This document shows, in pieces, positions 6,285 through 16,524 of a DNA stretch of 64,000 nucleotides. Position 1 is the first letter of the stretch, and each line of letters begins with the position of its first letter. The notes under the pieces are model-generated. The model searched no databases, was not told where the DNA came from, and saw only the letters and a program-made list of their open reading frames with translations. Both the position numbers and the translations under genes were made by a program. The DNA comes from Candidatus Latescibacterota bacterium (lineage in GTDB: Bacteria > JAAXHH01): positions 1-64,000 of the forward strand of contig JAJEEG010000003.1 of assembly GCA_022821085.1 (NCBI GenBank), read 5' to 3'.

Positions 6285-8546
6285 ATGCGTGTTACCCATA
6301 TACACCTGGAAGCCATCGAATACCAGACCGAAGGCGGCCTGTCCGTCAAGCGGTACGCCGAGCATCTGCCTCCGGACGAAGCCATTGAACCCGTAATCGA
6401 CGCGCTTGACGCCCGCCCGGGCGCCCTGTTCGCGTCCGGTTACGAGTATCCGGGAAGGTATACCCGGTGGGACATGGGGTTCGTCGATCCGCCGATCCGG
6501 ATCGAGACCCGGGAGAACGCCTTTCGTATCGACGCCCTGAACGTCCGGGGCGGGGTGTTGCTGCCCGCGATCCTCGCGCAGGTCGAAGGCCTGCGGGCTA
6601 CGCGTAACGTTGCCCGTCACGAAGACCGCGTCTCCGGCGAGGTACATCCGCCCGGTGAACATTTCCCGGAAGAGCTGCGCAGCCGGCAACCCTCCGTTTT
6701 CTCGATCCTGCGGGGGATCATCGATCTCTTCTCCTGCCCGGACGAGCATCATCTCGGGCTCTACGGCGCTTTCGGCTACGACCTTGCCTTCCAGTTCGAA
6801 CCCATGGACTACCGGCTGCCTCGTCCGAAGGACCAGCGCGACCTGGTGCTCTACCTGCCCGACCGGCTGGTGACGGTCGATCACAATCGCGAAGTGGCCG
6901 TCCGGTACGATTACGAATTCGATACGGACGGAGGGTCTACCCGGGGTCTGCCCAGGGAGGGCGCCGTCCAGCCCTACCGCGCGGGACAAGCCACGGCCGC
7001 CAGGGAATTCGAGAAGGGCGCCTATGCCGACGTCGTCCGCAAGGCGCAGGAGTACTTCAGGCGGGGCGATCTGTTCGAAGTCGTGCCCAGCCAGACGTTC
7101 TACGAGTCCTGCCCGGACCCGCCGTCCGAGATCTTCCGCCGCCTGAGGGAACGGAATCCCGCGCCTTACGCCACGCTCATCAACCTCGGACAGCGCGAAT
7201 ACCTGGTCGGCGCGTCGCCCGAGATGTTCGTCCGGGGCGAAGGGATCCGGATCGAGACCTGCCCCATATCAGGCACGGTCAGCCGGGGGAACGACGCGTT
7301 GAGCGACGCCGACCAGATCCTCAAGCTGCTGAGCTCGGAGAAAGAGGAATCCGAGTTGACCATGTGTACGGACGTGGACCGGAACGACAAGTCGCGGATA
7401 TGCGTGCCCGGCAGCGTCCGGGTCATCGGACGGCGCCAGATCGAGATGTACTCGAGGGTGATCCATACGGTCGACCACGTGGAAGGCATCCTGCGGCCGG
7501 AGTATGACGCGCTGGACGCCTTTCTCGCGCACACCTGGGCGGTCACGGTGACCGGCGCGCCGAAAATCTGGGCGATGCGGTTCATCGAAAGCAACGAACG
7601 GTCGTGCCGCGCCTGGTACGGCGGCGCGATCGGATTCCTCGGATTCGACGGGAACATGAACACCGGACTCACCCTCAGGACCATACGCATTAAAGACGGG
7701 ATCGCCGAGGTGAGGGCCGGGAGCACGCTGCTGATCGACTCCGATCCCGGGGACGAGGAGCGCGAGACGGAACTCAAGGCCATGGCGTTCATCGATGCAA
7801 TCGGGCGTCCCCGTGAACACCGGGGGGGAAGCGCCCATGCCGGATCCGCGGAAGACGCCGGATCGGGGAAGCGCGTGCTGCTGATGGACTACGAGGATTC
7901 TTTCGTGCATACGCTGGCCAATTACCTGCGCCAGACCGGCGCCGACGTCACGACGGTCAGAACGGGCATCTCGCGGTCCAGGCTGACGGAACTCATGGAC
8001 GCGTACGATCCGGACCTGGTCTTTCTGTCGCCCGGTCCCGGCCGGCCGTCGGATTTCGACGTGGCGCAGGCCATCGACGCGGCGCTGGAACGGGCGGTGC
8101 CCATCTTCGGCGTCTGCCTCGGGCTGCAGGCCATCGTCCAGTATTTCGGCGGCGAACTGGGCGTGCTGCCCTATCCCATGCACGGGAAGGAGTCGCGCGT
8201 GACCGTCCTGGAAGGGCGGCCCGGGCGGCCCGGGCGGCCCGGGCGTGACGGGCGTGACGGGACGCTGTTCGAAGGCTTCCCCCGGTCCTTCACGGTAGGC
8301 CGCTACCATTCGCTGCACGCCGTACGCGATCGGTTGCCGCCTGAACTAACGGTCACGGCAGAGACGGAAGACGGCACCGTCATGGCCATCGAACACCGCA
8401 CGATGCCCGTCGCGGCGGTACAGTTCCATCCCGAGTCCATCATGACGCTCAAGGACGGCATCGGCATCCGGCTCATCGACAACGTCTTCAGGAAACTGGT
8501 CGAAGCGGCCGATGCGGTGGACGCGAGCCGGGAGGGCGGTCCATGA
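6285..8546 (+). CDS. trpEG: Anthranilate synthase, fused TrpE-TrpG
   Basis: Makes anthranilate from chorismate and glutamine, the first step of tryptophan synthesis. The chorismate-binding TrpE part covers about residues 1-515, with GSTLLIDSDPGDEE-type motifs near its end. The class I glutamine amidotransferase part starts near 531 and has the triad Cys611 (GVCLGLQ), His715 and Glu717 (QFHPES). Fusion in this order is known from rhizobial TrpE(G), also attenuator-controlled. The start at 6285 is preferred over 6240: it has an ACAGGA site upstream and omits a stretch unlike the family. A Gly-Arg-Pro repeat insert lies in the TrpG part (see 8214-8258). Confidence 0.96.
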   Translation: MRVTHIHLEAIEYQTEGGLSVKRYAEHLPPDEAIEPVIDALDARPGALFASGYEYPGRYTRWDMGFVDPPIRIETRENAFRIDALNVRGGVLLPAILAQVEGLRATRNVARHEDRVSGEVHPPGEHFPEELRSRQPSVFSILRGIIDLFSCPDEHHLGLYGAFGYDLAFQFEPMDYRLPRPKDQRDLVLYLPDRLVTVDHNREVAVRYDYEFDTDGGSTRGLPREGAVQPYRAGQATAAREFEKGAYADVVRKAQEYFRRGDLFEVVPSQTFYESCPDPPSEIFRRLRERNPAPYATLINLGQREYLVGASPEMFVRGEGIRIETCPISGTVSRGNDALSDADQILKLLSSEKEESELTMCTDVDRNDKSRICVPGSVRVIGRRQIEMYSRVIHTVDHVEGILRPEYDALDAFLAHTWAVTVTGAPKIWAMRFIESNERSCRAWYGGAIGFLGFDGNMNTGLTLRTIRIKDGIAEVRAGSTLLIDSDPGDEERETELKAMAFIDAIGRPREHRGGSAHAGSAEDAGSGKRVLLMDYEDSFVHTLANYLRQTGADVTTVRTGISRSRLTELMDAYDPDLVFLSPGPGRPSDFDVAQAIDAALERAVPIFGVCLGLQAIVQYFGGELGVLPYPMHGKESRVTVLEGRPGRPGRPGRDGRDGTLFEGFPRSFTVGRYHSLHAVRDRLPPELTVTAETEDGTVMAIEHRTMPVAAVQFHPESIMTLKDGIGIRLIDNVFRKLVEAADAVDASREGGP
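8214..8258. repeat. 9-bp tandem repeat inside the TrpG domain
   Basis: Three copies of gggcggccc (8214-8240) and two of gggcgtgac (8241-8258) run in frame. They encode a collagen-like GRP GRP GRP GRD GRD segment between SRVTVLE and LFEGFP of the amidotransferase part. Other TrpG proteins have a short surface turn here, so the array looks like a slippage expansion in a tolerant loop. Confidence 0.9.
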
Positions 8547-9622
8547 ACCGGCTTGTGAACCAGCCTGCGAACCGGCCTGCGAACCGATCCATGCACCGGC
8601 CCGACGTCATCCTGACCGGAATCAAGCCGACGGGCAGCCCGCATCTCGGCAACTACATCGGCGCCATCCGGCCCGCGCTGGCACTCGCGCGGCGGTCGCC
8701 CGAAGCGCATGCCCTGTATTTCCTGGCGGACTATCACGCCCTGACGCTCGTGAAGGACCCCGTGCGCTTCAGAGACCTGTGCCACGAACTCGCCGCGACC
8801 TGGATCGCCTGCGGGCTGGATCCCGATCGCCAGGTCTTCTACCGCCAGTCGGACGTGCCGGAGGTGTTCGAACTGTCCTGGATCCTGTCCTGCTCGACGT
8901 CGAAGGGTCTGATGAACCGCGCCCACGCGTACAAGGCGCAGGTGGACCGTCACACGCGAGGCCACATGCGGAGCGGCGGGGACGTGGATGCCGGGGACGT
9001 GGAAGCCGGGGTGAACATGGGTTTGTATTCCTATCCCATACTCATGGCGGCGGACATCCTGCTGTTCCAGGCGAAGTACGTACCGGTGGGGCGGGACCAG
9101 GAACAGCACATCGAGATCGCCAGGGACATCGCCGCGCGATTCAACCGGTCCTTCGGCGACGTGCTCACCCTGCCGCTGTACCTGTCCGATCCTTCAACGG
9201 CCGAGATTCCCGGCACGGACGGAAGAAAGATGAGCAAGGCCTATAACAACACCATACCGCTTTTCGGGTCGCGCGAACAGTTGCGCAGGGCCATATTCGG
9301 GATCAAGACGGACTCGAGCCCGCCCGGCGCGCCCAAGGACCCCGGGACGTCGCTCGTCTTCCAGATCTACCGGCAGTTCGCGGACGAGGACCGGACGGAT
9401 ACGATGCGGAACCGGCTGGTGCAGGGCCGGATCACCTGGAAAGCGGCCAAGGAAGAGTTGTTCGACCTCATCGACGGTTTACTGGAACGCCCCAGGGCGG
9501 TTTACGAGGAGTTGATGGCCGATCGGTCCCGCATCGACCGCTTGCTGGAAGCGGGTGCCTGCAGCGCGAGGGAACTGGCCCGCCCGACCATGGAGATCGT
9601 GCGGCAGGCGGTCGGGCGATGA
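8543..9622 (+). CDS. trpS: Tryptophanyl-tRNA synthetase
   Basis: A class I synthetase charging tRNA-Trp. The 359 residues include the HIGH-like motif SPHLGNY after TGIKPTG, and the KMSKS-type motif GRKMSKAY. The GRDQEQHIEIARDIA segment is typical of bacterial TrpRS. It overlaps trpEG by ATGA. The first 20 residues (QPANRPANR and similar) come from a 12-bp repeat, and family alignment would begin near RPDVILTGIKPTG. Lying behind a Trp-codon attenuator means synthetase output should respond to the charging it controls. Confidence 0.97.
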   Translation: MNRLVNQPANRPANRSMHRPDVILTGIKPTGSPHLGNYIGAIRPALALARRSPEAHALYFLADYHALTLVKDPVRFRDLCHELAATWIACGLDPDRQVFYRQSDVPEVFELSWILSCSTSKGLMNRAHAYKAQVDRHTRGHMRSGGDVDAGDVEAGVNMGLYSYPILMAADILLFQAKYVPVGRDQEQHIEIARDIAARFNRSFGDVLTLPLYLSDPSTAEIPGTDGRKMSKAYNNTIPLFGSREQLRRAIFGIKTDSSPPGAPKDPGTSLVFQIYRQFADEDRTDTMRNRLVQGRITWKAAKEELFDLIDGLLERPRAVYEELMADRSRIDRLLEAGACSARELARPTMEIVRQAVGR

Positions 9623-9690
9623 CGGCGTACGTCCCGGGAACGGGAAGCGCGCAACCCGCGGCCCGCATGCCGAGGTCGGGCGACAGTGGT

Positions 9691-9749
9691 CTTCATGCCG
9701 GTGTCTTGCATGCCGGCGTCTTGCATGCCGGCGGCCCGCATGCCGGCGG
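9691..9749. repeat. 15-bp tandem repeat between trpS and trpD
   Basis: Four units of the form cttgcatgccggcgt: 9691-9704 (one base shorter), 9705-9719, 9720-9734 and 9735-9749. Each holds the palindromic core gcatgc or a close variant. They lie in the 163-bp trpS-trpD gap, ending shortly before the trpD ribosome binding site AGGAG. Confidence 0.9.
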
Positions 9750-9785
9750 CCTGGATTTCAGGCGACGCATAGGAGAAAGGGTTCC

Positions 9786-10796
9786 ATGATACAGCAGGCC
9801 ATAGCGAAGGCGATTGAAGGGATCTCGCTGACCGAAGCGGAAGCCGTGGAGGTCATGAACGGGATCATGTCGGGGGACGCCACGCCGGCGCAGATCGGCG
9901 CGTTCCTCGTCGCCTTCCGCCTGAAGGGCGAGACGATCGAGGAGGTCACCGGGTTCGCCAGGGTCATGCGCGCCCGGGCCACGCGGATCGACTGCCGGGC
10001 CTATCCCATCGTGGATACCTGCGGCACGGGCGGCGACGGAAAGCATACGTTCAACATATCGACGGCCGCGGCATTCGTGGCCGCGGCCGCGGGCGCGTTC
10101 ATCGCCAAGCACGGCGGCCGCGCGGCGTCCAGCAAGGCGGGCAGCGCCGACGTGCTGACGGCCCTGGGCGTCAATATCGAGACGCCGCCGGAAAGGGTGT
10201 CCGCCTGCATCGACGAGATCGGCATCGGGTTCATGTTCGCCCCCGCCCTCCACTCGGCCATGCGGTTCGCGAGCGGTCCGCGCCGGGAACTCGGCGTGCG
10301 GACGGTGCTCAACCTGCTGGGGCCGCTGACCAATCCGGCCGGGACCACGGCCCAGGTCATGGGCGTGTACGACGCGAGCGTCATCCAGACCGCCGCCCAC
10401 GTGCTGAACAACCTGGGGGCGGAGCGCGCTTTCGTGGTGCACAGCGCGGACGGCCTGGACGAGTTCACCACCACGGCGCCGACCCACGTGGCGGAGGCAC
10501 GGGACGGCTTCGTGAGGACCTATGACGTCGCGCCGGAAGACTTCGGCCTGCCGCGGGCTTCCATCGAGGACCTCAAGGGGGGCGAGGCGGAAGAGAACGC
10601 GGAGATTATCCGGTCTGTGCTGGCCGGGGAGTCCGGTCCCCGGCGGGACATCGTACTGCTTAACGCCGCCGCGGCGATCGTGGCCGCCGCCGCCGCGGAG
10701 GACTTCGACGAGGGCATCGAAAAGGCGGCCCGGGCCATCGACACCGGCGGGGCGCGGGAGAAGCTCGACGCATTGATCCGCATGACCAACGAGTAG
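9786..10796 (+). CDS. trpD: Anthranilate phosphoribosyltransferase
   Basis: Transfers phosphoribose from PRPP to anthranilate. The 336 residues are typical. The PRPP-binding glycine loop DTCGTGGDGKHTFNIST covers 77-93, and the KHGGRAASSKAGSADVL region follows. The start at 9786 is chosen because it follows AGGAGAAAGGG at good spacing and matches the family N terminus. Upstream in-frame codons from 9555 lie inside trpS and the repeat array. Confidence 0.97.
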   Translation: MIQQAIAKAIEGISLTEAEAVEVMNGIMSGDATPAQIGAFLVAFRLKGETIEEVTGFARVMRARATRIDCRAYPIVDTCGTGGDGKHTFNISTAAAFVAAAAGAFIAKHGGRAASSKAGSADVLTALGVNIETPPERVSACIDEIGIGFMFAPALHSAMRFASGPRRELGVRTVLNLLGPLTNPAGTTAQVMGVYDASVIQTAAHVLNNLGAERAFVVHSADGLDEFTTTAPTHVAEARDGFVRTYDVAPEDFGLPRASIEDLKGGEAEENAEIIRSVLAGESGPRRDIVLLNAAAAIVAAAAAEDFDEGIEKAARAIDTGGAREKLDALIRMTNE

Positions 10797-10887
10797 GTGG
10801 CCGGAGACCGGCGCATGACCCTCCGGACGCCGTGCGCCGGCCCCGTGCGTCGGCCCCGGACAACGGGATGGGAAAGACACGGAAGTC

Positions 10888-11733
10888 ATGAATATCCTTG
10901 ATCGAATCGTAGCGCATAAGATCGAAGAGGTCGAAGACCGGAAGCGGCGCGCGCCCCTGCCTGAAGCCGGACCCGAAACCGGACCCGTTCGCCGCGGCGA
11001 CGTCCGGCCCTTCGACCGCGCGCTGAAACAGGGAGACGGCATCGGGGTCATCGCCGAATTCAAAAAGGCTTCACCGTCGAAAGGCGCGATCCGTCCCGAC
11101 GTGGCGGCTGCGGAGATCGGGTCGGTCTACGCAGCCCACGGGGCATCGGCCATATCGGTTTTGACGGACCGGCGGTTCTTCCAGGGCTGCAACGAGGACC
11201 TGGCGGTCCTTCGCCGGTGCGTCCCCGTGCCCGTGCTGCGCAAGGAGTTCATCGTGGATGAGTACCAGGTCCACGAGACCGCGGCGCTGGGCGCGGACGC
11301 CATGCTGCTCATCGCGGCCATCCTGGACGACACCCGCCTGGCGGCCCTCCAGCGTACCGCGCAGGCATACGGCCTGCACTGCCTGGTGGAAGTGCACGAC
11401 GAGCGGGAACTGGACCGGGCCCTGGCGGCAGGCAGCCGCGTCATCGGCATCAACAACCGGGACCTGACGGACTTCACCGTTTCGCTGGAAACGTCGTTGC
11501 GTCTCCGGCCGCGCATTCCCCGGGGCATCGTGACCGTCAGCGAGAGTGGGATCCACGGGCGCGAGGACGTCCTGCGGCTGGAGCAGGCGGGATTCGACGC
11601 CGTACTCGTGGGCGAGTCCCTGATGGCGGCGGAGGAGATCGGCGGACAACTGGACGCCCTGCTGGGCCGGTCCGCCGCGAAGGCGCAGCAGGGAATCGAA
11701 GGTCGGAAGGCCACCTCGGGGACAGGGCCATGA
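10888..11733 (+). CDS. trpC: Indole-3-glycerol phosphate synthase
   Basis: Closes the indole ring in tryptophan synthesis. A 281-residue TIM barrel with IAEFKKASPSKG (55-66, catalytic Lys60), VLRKEFIVDEYQ, GINNRDL and VSESGI. About 15 extra C-terminal residues follow the barrel before the ATGA overlap with trpF. A 91-bp gap with C- and G-rich imperfect repeats separates it from trpD. It is a separate gene, not fused to trpF as in E. coli. Confidence 0.97.
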   Translation: MNILDRIVAHKIEEVEDRKRRAPLPEAGPETGPVRRGDVRPFDRALKQGDGIGVIAEFKKASPSKGAIRPDVAAAEIGSVYAAHGASAISVLTDRRFFQGCNEDLAVLRRCVPVPVLRKEFIVDEYQVHETAALGADAMLLIAAILDDTRLAALQRTAQAYGLHCLVEVHDERELDRALAAGSRVIGINNRDLTDFTVSLETSLRLRPRIPRGIVTVSESGIHGREDVLRLEQAGFDAVLVGESLMAAEEIGGQLDALLGRSAAKAQQGIEGRKATSGTGP

Positions 11734-12368
11734 ACGACAGGGCCACGAATTCGGTCAGGATCAAGATCTGCGGCATCACGAACGAGGCGGACGCCGCCGC
11801 GGCGGTTCGCGCGGGCGCGGACGCGCTCGGGTTCATTTTTTATACGGGCAGTCCCCGCTGCGTGGCGCCGGACCGGGCCGCGGAAATCGTGGCCGGACTG
11901 CCGCCCTTCGTCGTCCCGGTGGGCGTATTCGTGAACGCTGCGGCCGGCGACGTGGAAGGCATCTGCGAGACTGCGGGTATCCAGGTCGTGCAGCTCCACG
12001 GCGACGAAACGCCCGGTTTCTGCGGTGCGCTGGCCGGTTCCGGGCGCCTGGTCATCAAGGCCTTCCGCGTAAGGGACGCATCGTGGAAATCCGCTGCCGC
12101 GGACTATCCCGTCGGAGCGGTATTGCTCGACACGTTTGCCGAAGACCGGTACGGCGGCACGGGCGCCACCTTCGACTGGCGGCTCGTGGAAGGCAGCCCC
12201 CACCGCGTCATCCTGAGCGGCGGGCTGAATCCGGACAACGTGGCCGAAGCCGTGCGCAGCGTGCGGCCCTACGGTGTGGATACGGGCAGCGGCGTGGAAC
12301 GGGAACCGGGACGCAAGGACCACGACAAGGTCCGGGCTTTCGTGGAAGCGGCGAGGCGGCCGATATGA
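11730..12368 (+). CDS. trpF: Phosphoribosylanthranilate isomerase
   Basis: Catalyses the Amadori rearrangement before TrpC. A 212-residue TIM barrel with IKICGITNEADA near the N terminus (catalytic Cys14), VQLHGDE, the DTFAEDRYGGTG strand that carries the general acid Asp, and LSGGLNPDNV phosphate-binding residues. It overlaps trpC and aroE by 4 bp each (ATGA), implying translational coupling. Confidence 0.97.
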   Translation: MNDRATNSVRIKICGITNEADAAAAVRAGADALGFIFYTGSPRCVAPDRAAEIVAGLPPFVVPVGVFVNAAAGDVEGICETAGIQVVQLHGDETPGFCGALAGSGRLVIKAFRVRDASWKSAAADYPVGAVLLDTFAEDRYGGTGATFDWRLVEGSPHRVILSGGLNPDNVAEAVRSVRPYGVDTGSGVEREPGRKDHDKVRAFVEAARRPI

Positions 12369-13258
12369 TCTCTTCACATGAAAACGGGTCCAACGGCAAC
12401 GGCCCCGGCATATCGGGTTCGACCCGCGTGGTCGGCGTATGCGGGCAGGATATCGGGTATACGCTTTCGCCGGCCATGCATAACGCGGCCTTTCGCCATT
12501 GCGGACTGGATTACGTGTATGTAACCTTCGAAATCGCGGCGTCCGAAGTGCGGCAGGCCGTGGACGGCATCCGGGGACTGGGGCTGGCCGGAGTCAACGT
12601 GACCAAGCCGCTCAAGACGGACGTGCTGCCCTACCTGGACGAGGTGTCCGAAGAGGCCCGCAGGATCGGTTCGGTCAACACCATCGTGAACCATGCGGGC
12701 CGGCTCGCAGGCACGTCGACGGACGGCGCCGGACTGTTGCGGGCGCTCGGGGAAAGAGGCGTTGCCGTCGCCGGTTCGAGGCTGTTGATCCTGGGTGCGG
12801 GCGGTGCGGCCCGGGCGGCCTGTGCCATGGCCCGCGGGCAGGGGGCCGCATCGATCACCATCGCCGCGCGTAACGCGGACCGGGCCCGGGACACGGCGTC
12901 GGTGGGTGGCGCGGAAGCGATCACGCTTACGCCATCGGACCTCGGCGCCGCGGTCCGTGCGTCCGACCTGGTGATCAACGCGATCCCGGGGGACCTGCCG
13001 TTGGAAGGCGACTGGTTCACCGGCGGACAGTTCGTCTACGACACGCGGTACGACCAGGCGGAAACCGCGTTGATGCGCTGCGCCCGGTCGCGGGGCGCGG
13101 AGACCTCGAACGGCATCGGCATGCTGCTGTTCCAGGGCGCGGCATCTTTCGAAACCTGGACCGGCCGCGCGGCGCCGGTCGAAGTGATGAGGAGCGCGTT
13201 GGAAGAACAGCTAAGGCACAGGAAAGCCCGGGAGGAGAAGGCATGTTGCGATACCTGA
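12365..13258 (+). CDS. aroE: Shikimate 5-dehydrogenase
   Basis: Reduces 3-dehydroshikimate with NADPH. The 297 residues include the substrate-site motif [18 protein letters not shown] with the catalytic Lys, GTSTDGAG with the catalytic Asp, and the nucleotide-binding [11 protein letters not shown]. The position before TD is Ser rather than the common Asn. The first 20 residues are Asn/Gly/Ser-rich and unlike the family, but the ATGA overlap with trpF supports the start at 12365. Confidence 0.95.
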   Translation: MISSHENGSNGNGPGISGSTRVVGVCGQDIGYTLSPAMHNAAFRHCGLDYVYVTFEIAASEVRQAVDGIRGLGLAGVNVTKPLKTDVLPYLDEVSEEARRIGSVNTIVNHAGRLAGTSTDGAGLLRALGERGVAVAGSRLLILGAGGAARAACAMARGQGAASITIAARNADRARDTASVGGAEAITLTPSDLGAAVRASDLVINAIPGDLPLEGDWFTGGQFVYDTRYDQAETALMRCARSRGAETSNGIGMLLFQGAASFETWTGRAAPVEVMRSALEEQLRHRKAREEKACCDT

Positions 13259-14400
13259 CCGCAGGCGAATCACACGGACCGGCCATATCGGCAATCCTCG
13301 AGGGACTGCCCGCGGGGCTGCCCGTAGCCGCGGAAGACATCAACCGGGACCTGAAACGGCGCCAGGGCGGGTACGGACGGGGCCGGAGAATGCAGATCGA
13401 GACCGATACGATCGAGATCCGGGGCGGCGTGCGCCACGGCAGGACCATGGGCGGGCCGGTATCTCTCGTCGTGCAGAACCGGGACTGGCAGAACTGGACG
13501 GACGTGATGGCGATCGAGGAGGCCGAGGGACCGGTGAGGCGGCGGGTGACCCGACCCCGGCCCGGCCACGCCGATCTCGCGGGTGGACTGAAGTACGACC
13601 GCCGCGATCTGAGGGACATCCTGGAACGGGCGAGTGCGCGGGAGACGACCATGCGCGTTGCGGTCGGCGCGATTGCCCGGTCCCTGCTCGGGGCCTTCGG
13701 CATGCGCGTGCTCAGCCACGTGGTGCGGATCGGGCAGGTGGACGCGGACGTGAGCGGCCTGTCGAACGATGAGATCATCGACCGGGCCGAGGCCTCGCCC
13801 GTGCGCTGCGCCGACGAAGACGCCGCGCAGAAGATGATCGCGGAGATCGACCGGGCGAAGTCCCTCAAGGACACGATCGGCGGGGTTTTCGAGGTCAAGG
13901 TGCTTAACGCGCCGCCCGGCCTCGGCAGCCACGTGCAGTGGGACCGCAAGCTCGACGGCCGCCTGGCCCAGGCCGTCATGAGCATCCAGGCCGTGAAGGG
14001 CGTGGAGATCGGGCTGGGCTTCGGCGTGACCCGGGTGCTCGGTTCCGAGGTCCACGACGAGATCTTCTACGAAGACGGACGGTTCTACCGCGAAACGAAC
14101 CGGGCCGGCGGCGTCGAGGGCGGCATGACCGAAGGCGAGGAAATCGTCGTCCGCGGCGCGCTCAAGCCCATCGCGACGCTGATGCGCACGATCATGTCGG
14201 TCGATATAGAGACCAAGGAAGCCTTCGATTCCGCCAAGGAGCGGTCGGACGTATGTACCGTGCCCGCCGCCGGCGTGATCGGCGAGGCGGTGGTGGCCTT
14301 CGTCGTCGCCGACGCCATGCAGGAAAAGTTCGGAGGTGACAGCCTGGAGGAAATGCAGCACAACTACAGGGGCTACATGGACCAGCTGGCGCGCTACTAG
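13243..14400 (+). CDS. aroC: Chorismate synthase
   Basis: Converts EPSP to chorismate using reduced FMN. The 385 residues contain the signatures GESHG (8-12), [11 protein letters not shown] and the DARETTMR-like stretch [12 protein letters not shown]. The last part holds [16 protein letters not shown]. It overlaps the end of aroE by 16 bp. EPSP synthase (aroA), the step before it, is absent from the window. Confidence 0.97.
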   Translation: MLRYLTAGESHGPAISAILEGLPAGLPVAAEDINRDLKRRQGGYGRGRRMQIETDTIEIRGGVRHGRTMGGPVSLVVQNRDWQNWTDVMAIEEAEGPVRRRVTRPRPGHADLAGGLKYDRRDLRDILERASARETTMRVAVGAIARSLLGAFGMRVLSHVVRIGQVDADVSGLSNDEIIDRAEASPVRCADEDAAQKMIAEIDRAKSLKDTIGGVFEVKVLNAPPGLGSHVQWDRKLDGRLAQAVMSIQAVKGVEIGLGFGVTRVLGSEVHDEIFYEDGRFYRETNRAGGVEGGMTEGEEIVVRGALKPIATLMRTIMSVDIETKEAFDSAKERSDVCTVPAAGVIGEAVVAFVVADAMQEKFGGDSLEEMQHNYRGYMDQLARY

Positions 14401-14435
14401 TCACAAGAACGGCACGGACAACAGGCGGACGGGAA

Positions 14436-16040
14436 GTGGCTGAACCTGTAAAACGGCAACACGGCGGCATCGTCCTGATCGGCTTCATGGGCACGGGCAA
14501 GACGGCGGTGGGCTGGCGCCTCGCACGTGGCCTGGGCATTCCCTTCGTGGACACCGATGCCCTGATCGAGAAGAAGGCCGCCGCGCGTATCCCCGAGATC
14601 TTCGAGCAGCGGGGGGAGTCCGGCTTCCGGACGATCGAGAAGGCGGTCATCCGGGGCCTCGCCGACGGGGTGCGCAGGGTGGTCGCCACCGGCGGCGGCG
14701 CGGTGCTCGATCCGGACAACTTCGCCGTGCTGCGGTCGCTCGGTTCGGTCATACACCTGAACGCCCCGGCGGAAACGGTGCTGGCGCGCACACGAGGCGA
14801 TTCGGGGATCAGGCCGCTCCTGGCCGGGAACGACCCGCTGGATCGGATCCGGTCGCTCCAGCGCGAGCGCGCACCGGTCTACGGCCGGGCGGACCACGAA
14901 ATCGACACGTCGCGGCATACGATCGAGGAAACGGTAGAGATGGTGAAGGCCTGGGTGGAAAGCGAAGAACGCGTGATCCGGGTGGACCTCGGATCCGACA
15001 GTTATGACATCGTGATCGGGCCCGATGTGCTCGACCGGCTGGGACACCGGATGACGTCTTTCGATCTGACCGGCCGCGCGCTGGTCGTGACCCATCCGGG
15101 CATTGCACAACGCTATGGAGGCCGGACGACGGACGCCCTGCGGTCGGCCGGGTTCGAACCGGACGTGGTCGAAGTGCCGGACGGCGAGGCGCAGAAATCG
15201 CTGCCGTGGGCCGGGAAGCTCTATGACGCCATGCTGGCCCACCGGATGGACCGCCGTTCACCCGTCATCGCGCTGGGCGGCGGGGTCATCGGAGACCTGG
15301 CCGGTTTCGCCGCGGCCACCTTCATGCGCGGCATCCCGTTCATCCAGGTCCCCACCTCGCTCCTGGCCCAGGTGGACGCCAGTGTGGGGGGCAAGGTAGC
15401 CGTGGACCATCCGCGCGGGAAGAACCTGATCGGTGCGTTCTACCAACCCCTGCTCGTACTGGCCAGCCTGGATACGCTCGACAGCCTGCCGGACCGGGAA
15501 CTGCGCGCGGGCATGGCGGAAGTGATCAAGTATGGCGTCATTGCCGACCCCGGCCTGTTCGCCTATATTGAGGGGCGCCTGGACGATATACTGAAGCGCG
15601 ACCGCGGCGTGCTGGCGCACCTGGTGGCGCGGTCCTGCGAGATCAAGGCGGATGTGGTCGCCGGCGACGAGCGCGAACAGGGACGTCGCGCCATACTCAA
15701 TTTCGGCCATACCATGGGCCACGCCATCGAGACGCAGACGGGCATGCTGCACGGCGAGGCCGTGGCCATCGGCATGGTCTACGCCGCCCGGGTCGCGGAG
15801 CGCATGGACCTGCTGGACGGCGAAAGCGTCCGGCGGCTGACCGAACTACTGCGGCGCACGGGGCTGCCCCACCGGTGCGACGGGCTGGACGTCCCGGCGA
15901 CGATCGAGACCATGAAGTTCGACAAGAAGTCGGTGGGCGGCCGTCCGCGTTTCATCCTGCCCAGCCGCATCGGCGAGGTGGCCGTCCGCGACGACGTGCC
16001 GGCCGAGTACATCCGGTCCGTCCTCGCGGCAGGGAACTAG
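14436..16040 (+). CDS. aroKB: Fused shikimate kinase - 3-dehydroquinate synthase
   Basis: A bifunctional enzyme for steps 5 and 2 of the shikimate pathway. The kinase part (about 1-170) has the P-loop GFMGTGKTA (16-24), DTDALIE, RGESGFR and ATGGGAV. The synthase part (about 180-534) has [13 protein letters not shown], the [14 protein letters not shown] region, the EVIKYGVI segment and [10 protein letters not shown], which supply NAD, zinc and substrate ligands. The join falls near [13 protein letters not shown] with no stop or frameshift. The start is GTG at 14436. In many bacteria aroK and aroB are neighbouring but separate genes. Confidence 0.95.
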   Translation: MAEPVKRQHGGIVLIGFMGTGKTAVGWRLARGLGIPFVDTDALIEKKAAARIPEIFEQRGESGFRTIEKAVIRGLADGVRRVVATGGGAVLDPDNFAVLRSLGSVIHLNAPAETVLARTRGDSGIRPLLAGNDPLDRIRSLQRERAPVYGRADHEIDTSRHTIEETVEMVKAWVESEERVIRVDLGSDSYDIVIGPDVLDRLGHRMTSFDLTGRALVVTHPGIAQRYGGRTTDALRSAGFEPDVVEVPDGEAQKSLPWAGKLYDAMLAHRMDRRSPVIALGGGVIGDLAGFAAATFMRGIPFIQVPTSLLAQVDASVGGKVAVDHPRGKNLIGAFYQPLLVLASLDTLDSLPDRELRAGMAEVIKYGVIADPGLFAYIEGRLDDILKRDRGVLAHLVARSCEIKADVVAGDEREQGRRAILNFGHTMGHAIETQTGMLHGEAVAIGMVYAARVAERMDLLDGESVRRLTELLRRTGLPHRCDGLDVPATIETMKFDKKSVGGRPRFILPSRIGEVAVRDDVPAEYIRSVLAAGN

Positions 16041-16074
16041 AAGGGCGGCGCATCGGCGCCGAATCGGCGAAGCC

Positions 16075-16524
16075 ATGATGAGAATACTCGTGTTGCACGG
16101 TCCGAATCTGAACATGCTGGGCGTCCGGGAACCGGAAGTTTACGGCACGGACACGCTGGAGGACATCAACCGGTCCCTCGAGACGTCCGTGGCGGGACGG
16201 GGGATCGAGATGCGCATCCGCCAGTCCAACCACGAAGGGGTGCTGGTGGACGAGATCCAGCAGACCCTCGGCTGGGCCGACGGCATCCTGATCAATCCCG
16301 GCGCGTACACCCACACGAGCATCGCCCTGCACGACGCGATCGTCGCCGTGGGCCTGCCCGTCGTGGAAGTCCACATGTCGGACATACACGCCCGGGAGAA
16401 GTTCCGGCATCATTCCTATATCGAACCGGTGGCGCTCAGGCAGATCTGCGGACACGGCAGCGACAGCTACCGGCTGGGCCTGGAGGCCCTGATCGACCAC
16501 ATCAGCAGCGGGAGCGAAGGATGA
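16075..16524 (+). CDS. aroQ: 3-Dehydroquinate dehydratase, type II
   Basis: Dehydrates 3-dehydroquinate. The 149 residues match the dodecameric type II family: [11 protein letters not shown] (6-16), catalytic Tyr23, QSNHEG, the [15 protein letters not shown] segment, and [11 protein letters not shown]. It overlaps trpB by 4 bp. Confidence 0.97.
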   Translation: MMRILVLHGPNLNMLGVREPEVYGTDTLEDINRSLETSVAGRGIEMRIRQSNHEGVLVDEIQQTLGWADGILINPGAYTHTSIALHDAIVAVGLPVVEVHMSDIHAREKFRHHSYIEPVALRQICGHGSDSYRLGLEALIDHISSGSEG

